From NCBI GenBank assembly GCA_028565635.1, contig JAOXYB010051790.1, positions 1-11,611 of the forward strand: DNA of 11,611 bases, given 5' to 3'. The translations under genes were made by a program, and so were the position numbers. Source of the DNA: Phoronis ovalis (lineage: Eukaryota > Phoronida > Phoronidae). Shown one piece after another: positions 1-7,200 of this stretch (positions are counted from its first letter, which is position 1; each line of letters begins with the position of its first letter). Under the pieces are notes generated by a model, which worked only from the letters and a program-made list of their open reading frames with translations, was not told where the DNA came from and made no database searches.

Positions 1-338
1 GTATACAATCCAAATCCAAAATTTTTTGGTCCGCCTCACACCCCTACCAAAAAATACCTTGAGTACCCCCCCCGGGTTGAAAATATTTACTCCAAGGTTA
101 AAATTTATTTTCAAAAGCATATCCCAGGGTATGAATTTGGGTTATTAATTAGTGTTCAATACAGAAAAGCAAATGTTAAATAAACGTGAAAAAGATGCCC
201 CCATAATAAATGTGGAGGCTGAAAAAAGGAGCCCATGGGGAGAAACATATATACAGCCACTGTGTATAGCAGTAACCCCCGGGAAATCATCGTACCTGTC
301 CACTGAAGGTCCACAATGTACTCTTCATACCTGTCAAC

Positions 339-416
339 TCTCACGGTTTTACCGTGATTCTCACGTTTTATTATCCAATCTCACAGTCTCACGTTCTTCT
401 CTGATTCTCACGTTTT
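339..416. repeat. TCTCACG-rich repeat module with hairpin
   Basis: TCTCACG occurs at 339-345, 359-365, 387-393 and 406-412. A 15-base string, tgattctcacgtttt, occurs at both 355-369 and 402-416, a 47-bp spacing. A perfect 7-bp inverted repeat, tcacggt/accgtga, with a 3-base loop lies at 341-357. Similar CTCACG-rich stretches are, in my recollection, dispersed repeats in marine invertebrate genomes. This is probably a fragment of an interspersed element. Confidence 0.55.
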
Positions 417-808
417 TCTTATTATAGCTCGAAAAAATTGCAAAGTGCCTAAAAACTCGAAGACATAGTCTAAAAAAATTAAAATGTGTATTGGTACTCA
501 TTTTTGATACACAGTGGCGCTATTTTTACAAGTTCGGCAGTTACCGTTTAGTATCGTATACCTCCGACTTTGTTGTATACTTCATTTTGATTGGATGGAA
601 TTGCTCTACTCTGCTTTTGTTATCCAATAAAAAATGTTGTATCTAATACCTCAAAAACGCGTGGTTGTCTGCTATTCTGAGCTATCAAAATGAACTCTGG
701 AGATGACGGCTAAATGAAAAAATATAACTATCGATATAGAAAAATTCAAATGATACAGACCAAATCTTGAAAATTGATGGCAAGTTTTTTTTTCGATTTT
801 GGCATCTA

Positions 809-828
809 GAATGCACCAGAATGCACCA
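809..828. repeat. 10-bp tandem repeat gaatgcacca x2
   Basis: Two adjacent perfect copies of gaatgcacca are followed by aattgtacatcacaatcc. The wider stretch, roughly 790-880, looks like part of a dispersed repeat, but a second copy is not present in this window to prove that. Confidence 0.45.
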
Positions 829-1123
829 AATTGTACATCACAATCCAAAATTTCTTGCGCGATCATTTGGATAGTAGAATCTCACACTTTTCTTTCTTTG
901 GGGGTTGACAGCTCTGACTCTTTGAAACGTACCATCACCTTAATTTTCCTCTCAATGAAATTAGATGTGACACCTATAAATGTGACCATTAAGCTATAAG
1001 TTGGCATCTGTATAGCTAATCAATAATACGGTAGATCCACGACCCCACAGAGAACCATAGTACGATCACAAACCAAGGGCTAGTATTATATGACTTCTAA
1101 CTTTCATTTTATGTATTATTTAG

Positions 1124-1208
1124 GCACTTGGTGGTTCACAGAAAGAATATGAGAAGGCTGTTGTAAGTTATAGCATTAAAAACCAGCTGAGGTACAAAGG
1201 AAATCTAG
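1124..1208 (+). CDS. FAM91A1: FAM91A1 exon 1 (first visible)
   Basis: 85 nt, starting in phase 0 after TAG and ending one base into a codon at donor gtatgt. It encodes visible residues 1-28, from [11 protein letters not shown] to NQLRYKGNL. This matches the human segment around SQREYEK and NQLRYRNNL, near residue 25 of that protein, which is how I infer the missing N-terminus. Confidence 0.93.
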
Positions 1209-4200
1209 GTATGTAGTTAGGCATCAAACTATTATGCCAGTGCCTTTCATATTGATATATTGTCATCATGCAGACCTCCGGTAACAAAAAAATACTTTGA
1301 AGACTCTTAAAGATTCATACCATGCAACTCTAGACATTTGCATAAACTTTAACCGTAAGCTTCTGCTTTGATTCATAGATATGTTGACTAAGTTTGACTG
1401 TATTTGCTTGTTTTTCGTTTTTCAGTTCGCACTATAAAAAAGGACGAAAAGAAATATTATGAGGCATTAATACACTATAGTAAGGAACACTTGATGCTGT
1501 ACCCATATCACCTGTCTGATGTAATAGTAAAGGGATTACGTATCACACCATTTGCATATTATATTGACATCATGTCAGATATTATGAAACAGGAGAAAAG
1601 TTATGATGCTTTACCAAACTTCACAGCAGCAGATTGTAAGTTCAACAAGTATTCTTCTCAAATGGTTTTAAATACATATTTCACAGCTAATGTTTGTTTA
1701 TATGTTAGCCCAAACACTGATAAATGTGATGATTTTTAATGGTACATGTAGAGACCTGCAGAATTAACATCTAGCATAATAGGAAATTTTATAAAGCGTT
1801 TTCATGTGTTGTGACACAAGCTTGAAATATACAGATCTAGCAAAATATCTTGGCCATACACAAAATATGACAGGTGTGTTAAAATGTTAATATTACTTTC
1901 AGGTCTACGTCTTTTGGGTATAGGACGTAATCAGTACATTGATCTCATGAATCAAACTAGAACTTCAAAAGCTCACGTAAGTGTTTTCTGTTACCTTGCT
2001 TGAAGATCATATTCCGAGTTACATCATTCTGTAACCTGACCAAGGTAGAAGGAGAGACCATTCATTCTAAAAATAAACTTGGTGATAGAATATCATTGCC
2101 CACTGCATGAGAGTTGATGCTTTATTGTCAATGCTTGATGATTTTACTAACTTTGCTAGTTAGATTCTAATTTCCATTATACTAATCAGCTATTCATTAA
2201 ATACTTAATTATTCCTAAGTGGATAGTGCCTGATGCTACACAATTGAAATGTGAATGAATATCCTATTCAAATTACTCTCATTGAAAGAAACTTTAAAGT
2301 ATCACCTGGTTTAGACTTCTAAATCAATTTAACACTTTAAAATGTAGTTTTAACAGGAGAGTTGTGATGTTGTTACGTACAGAGATAGGATTGTGAAGGT
2401 TCAGCGCACTTGTATTTTTGTGAATGCTGTCTGCTATTTCAGAGGTTTTTTGGTAAAAAACCTGTTCGAGATGTATTACCATTAACCCCGGTGGAAAACA
2501 TAATTGTGCAATCGTGGTGGATGGTACAAGCAGGCTATATCACAGAGGATGATGTAAAGGTTGGCTTATTTATACTTTTGAAGGCTCAGTTTAAAATACT
2601 GTGATTGTTATCTGCTATTTCAGAGGTTTTTTGGTAAAAAACCTGTTCGAGATTTATTACCATTAACCCCTGTGGAAAACATTGCAGTGGAATCATGGTG
2701 GATGGTTCAGGCAGGTTGTATCACGGAGGATGACGTAAAGGTTGGCTTATTTGTGCTTTTGGAATCTATGTTTGTAGGTAATCTAGATGCTAGTGCTGTG
2801 ATTATTTATAACACCTGAACACAGAAAATAGGTTTTCTAAACAAGACAGTTGTTTTGGAAGAATCTAATGGTACTTATTTGAGTCTGGCACATTTGTAAT
2901 TTAATATATCTGTACACTAGACAATAAGAGATACCATCAAGTACTGTAAAATGTATAGAAATTGTTCAAATAATAGAGTAATATTTTATCACATTTCCAG
3001 GTTTGCACACCATCAGAGAAAACAATGATAGACTGCATTATAGACAGTGGACCACAACAGACAGGAACTCTTGATTACAAAACGCTACTTAGTAAGCTCA
3101 TTCGAATTCAAATCAGAAGCCCAACAAGATGAATGCCGGTGGCATATTTAGCAGACAGACTAAAAATGTGGCCCAAATATATCTACTACAATAAGTCTAA
3201 AAAATAGAATCTACCTATTCGCAGATAGAATTCTGTAACTTTACAATAATTTCTTGCTGTATTGTTCTTTGATTCATTGGTAATTTTAGACCCATCTCTT
3301 CTTTCCATGCATTTTTTATCTGTTCTGTGGATTATCTGTCTCTGATTTCATACATTTAGCTTCTCTGTGTGTATTGGTTTTACATCCATATGAATAACTG
3401 AATGAAACCCTCATTGAAAGATATGAAATTTGTTAAAGGATACTGAATGTGGAATTACTGCTTACTTTAGAAGGAGCTGTTCTACAAGCATAGGCAGTTT
3501 TTATACCCATTATTATAAATTCTGTTTTAGGTTTGTATAGAAAAGGACTGTTGTATGTAGATATCACAATAGCTGATGAAGACTGTATCACTGGTAAGAG
3601 TTTTTGATTAACCCTATTGTCTCAAGTCACTTGTTAGTTTTTTCATCATTTTGTACATTAAAATTAAGTTTAAAATGTTAACTGCTGACAAACATTAGTT
3701 TGTTTTATATTGTTCTCAAAGTTATAATTCTCTTCAGTTGAAAGTTTTTAATGAGCATGAAAACTTTTTATTACATCAAGTTGGCCATGGATTGGGAATG
3801 ACAAGAACTTGCTTGTGATTTTAATAAATACAGGTTACATATTTTGATTTAAAAAAACATGTACAATATTATTTTTCATGTGTACTGTCAATTTTAATTT
3901 GCAGTACCACCATTGGAAGGATTTGTGATGAATCGAGTATTGGGTGACTATTTTGAGAATTTGCTGTACAAGATATTTGTCTCCATTGATGAACATACAA
4001 CTGTTGCTGAGCTTGCCAATGTACTGCAGATAGATTTACAGCTAGTGAAGGTATTTGTCTGTAAGCTTTATATAGAAAATATGAGGGAAAAATAGTGTAA
4101 AACAAAACTTTATTGTTAAGTGAGGATGACTGTGCATTTTTTAAGTTCATCATAAACTTTGATGAAACAGTATTTTATATTGTGTGTGTGTTGTCTATGT

Positions 4201-7200
4201 TTATTATGTGTTGTAAATAATATTTTTTAGAATGCTGTCTCTATGTACTGTCGGCTTGGTTTTGCACGACGTAAAGGCTACGAGTTTGATGCTGATGATC
4301 TTCATCCTTCATGGAGAGAATTGAAACCCAATCCTGTGTCTAAAAAGTGAGACTAGATCATAAAATACACTGTCATAGACTGCTAAGTGCTTTGTTGCGT
4401 TATCTGCAATGCTGTATGTTCGATGACCCTTATTTCCACATGTTACTGAGACAATACTTTTGTCACAGTAAATTTGTATACACACAAAGAACAAGTTGCC
4501 ATTTTGTCCCTATCACATAATTGCTTTTTGTCAGTGTACCAGAACTTAACAGTCATATGGTGATTTATGCTTGCTTGCAGAGAATCATCAAATCAATTTC
4601 AGTCTTGTCTTGTAACCAAAACGACAAGTGTCTTTCTTGACTACACTTGATGACAACATAATGACTGGAGAATCTTGAGATTAATGTTGTCTGGAAGCTC
4701 TGTGCTTTGTGTGTATATGGCGGATAATGAAATTGTTTTGATGTTGTAGACCTGCCCCAGAAGAGTTACTCATTGACTGGAGTACAACAGAGGGTGAACC
4801 TATAACAGTAGAGAAGACACCTTCAACACCAGATAACTTGAGTTTGGAAGGCACTGTTGGTGAGTATTCTTTCAACTTTTTAGTTGCGTTTATATGCTGT
4901 TTCATGCAGTTTACTGTCTGGTAGAAGTTATGCCATAATCAAGTTTTAAAGTAAATGTAGCTTAGCAAATGTGTTCTTCCTTAATAATTCAAACTGTTAC
5001 TTTATCTTTTTACTACTATACTGGCTGTAATACTGCAGATTATTTACCTCACTTACTGCCAGACACTGCATACTGGTATATATAGTAATGATGGTGGAGG
5101 TGAATGAAAAAACTCGGTCTAATTTGTTTTTTTCTTTCAAAGGTGCCGATCTTTGGCAGAAAGATCAAATCACAGGAATAGGTACAAATAGCATGCCTTG
5201 TTATAGTCATGCTGTTTTTGTGTAAACACTTATTATTGAATGGTTGCCTATGATTATTTTTATTATGTTTTAATGGATTGCCTTCTTGTGCTAGTTTGGG
5301 ACATGTAGAAAACCAGAGATTAATGTTTTGAAGTAACTTCCAACTATTTCTGTGTATACTATATGGAAAAAGTGACAGTGTGTAAGATTTGTTGTTTAAT
5401 GCTTGTTTATTATTAAATATGCTTTATACTGGTGGTATTGGCATGCAGCTTACCAGCTGTTCTTTGTTAATAGTGTAGTTGCACAATACAACATTTTAAT
5501 ATTAAAGTAGGCACTTTCATGCCTCAGAATTTAACCAGACTTAAAATTGCTGACTTTTGTAATAACTGCTATTGGTTTAATTCTGGTGTAATATTCTTAA
5601 ATTAACATGAAAAACACTTGGCGCTACACCAAATCCATTTTAATGATGTAATGCAAAATACAACTAGATTACGCCAACAAATTTGAAAATAAAAACTTTT
5701 TTTCTAGATTCAACTTCAACATGTGGACATTCAAAAAGAATAGCCTTTCTGTTTGATTCCACCTTAACAGCATTTCTGATGATGGGAAATCTGTCTCCTG
5801 TGAGTAATAGCACACTCATAACTATTCTTAAGATTACTTCTGTTTGCTGTTTAGTCATGTATCCAATGTAACTGCTGTCATCTACAACACATTTGAGAAC
5901 TATCCCACTTTGGAATACCTGTATGCCAAGTTATTCCGTACCCCTTCTGGATACATCAAGGATTTCTATGCTTAAGCAGCTGCACTTTGCGTTGTTTTTA
6001 TTGTGCACTCCAGTACCCAGTTTTGATTATAATCTGTCTGTATAATAATTGTTACAGCTGTTTATTGAAATCAAAATCTGTTATTCTGGCAATGGCTCTT
6101 CGAAGTGTGCTCATGCATTTCTTTTTAGTCATGGCAGTACATGAAAAAAACACTCATTCGACCTATCTAGTCATTAGAATTTGTATTAGGAATGGTGTAT
6201 AATTTTGATCATCTTCTATTGCAGGGTCTTAAAAGTCATGCTGTGACAATGTTTGAAGTGGGAAAACTTAGTGATGAAACAATGGATAGCTTTCTTGCCG
6301 AGCTAGAAAAGGTTGGTTCTATGGATATTTATCTTGGAAGCAAAGTGCCCCCTGACAAAAGAAATGACAAAAAGTTGTATAATAATAAAAGCTAAAAATT
6401 TAAACTTCACGCATTTATTTTAAATATATAGGTTTTCTTAAAAGATATAGCTATTGTATTGAATTGGAATATATTAATTTAAAAATTGTGTTTGAAGAAA
6501 CATTCCCCTCAATTTCATTTATGTATAAAGAAACATTCCCTCTATTCTGTATTGCAGGTGGATTCCACTGCTGAAGGGGAGGCACAGAGATATTTTGATC
6601 ACGCCATCACGTTACGAGATACTGTGAAGTTTCTACGTTATAACAAAGCTCTGTGTGCGGATCCTGAATTCAATAACACTGGTTCAGGAGTCGATCTTTT
6701 ACGATGTGAAAGTTTACTTGGACTAGATCCAGGAACATGTGCAAGATTACTGAACAAAAACTATAGGTGAATTTCTTTTTATGATTTTAATAAATAATTT
6801 CATTATTACTTAAAAATATTGCATAGAGTTACTGTTGCATAGGCCCCTGAGCAAGATGTGTGTATAATAAACCTTACTTTTTCTTGTAGTTTACTAGTAT
6901 CCATGGCTCCCCTGAGTAATGAAATTCAACCAATTACTAGTTGCACACCACAACATATAGGCCCTGCCATTCCAGAAGTAAGTCATGTGCATAAAACAAG
7001 AAAGTCTTACCCTTGGTACAAGATTGTTCTCAAAACATTGTGTACTTGTTACATCTGAATACTAATGATAATTTCATGTAGATGAAATAACTTAATAATT
7101 TGTACATAGTTTTGTTCTTATGTTTAATGTACATGTAGACAATGCCTTGAAGAGATACGGAGTAAGATTTTAGTGCAGATCATTATTAGTGTAAAAAGTT

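Larger units (their letters stand above)
1..1123. other. Intron upstream of the first visible exon, repeat-rich
   Basis: This stretch has no exon that matches the FAM91 N-terminus and ends in an acceptor (ttatttag, AG at 1122-1123). It is therefore most likely intron, though part could be 5' flank. It contains a C run at about 67-74, the TCTCACG-rich module at 339-412 and the 10-bp tandem repeat at 809-828. The ORFs here are short and I recognise none of them as a protein. Confidence 0.7.
2420..2781 (+). repeat. 181-bp tandem duplication containing exon 4
   Basis: Two head-to-tail units, about 2420-2600 and 2601-2781, each contain an acceptor, a 117-nt exon, a donor and about 40 nt of downstream intron. 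The exons differ at 14 of 117 bases. The flanks are more diverged: about 20/23 identical upstream, and about 20/25 just after the donor with similarity fading beyond. Conservation therefore peaks over the coding part. That is expected for an old duplication with selection on both copies, and not for a recent assembly stutter. Confidence 0.92.

Noticed and set aside
152-427. 91-residue ORF with an SPW motif, considered as the missing first FAM91A1 exon (family has YPW near its start)
   Set aside because: Only the two residues PW agree, the rest does not align, and the ORF runs into the TCTCACG repeat.
1404-1739. ORF extensions beyond exon edges (here, and similarly at 2410-2604 and 7850-8137)
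   Set aside because: The extra residues are intron read-through. FAM91 similarity stops exactly at the splice sites.
2796-2870. Possible degenerate third copy of exon 4 (ctgtgatt then aggttttctaaac)
   Set aside because: Only blocks of about 7-8 bases match, with shifting offsets and no open frame. It could be chance in AT-rich sequence.
3869-4153. Minus-strand ORFs of 60-95 codons (here, and at 4309-4494, 4681-4905, 5664-5858, 7891-8079)
   Set aside because: They lie opposite or beside conserved plus-strand exons, resemble no known protein and have the length expected by chance.
4648-4660. C-box-like TGATGA in intron 8, and another at about 11431, as intronic or flanking snoRNA
   Set aside because: No CTGA D box at a suitable distance and no terminal stem at either place.
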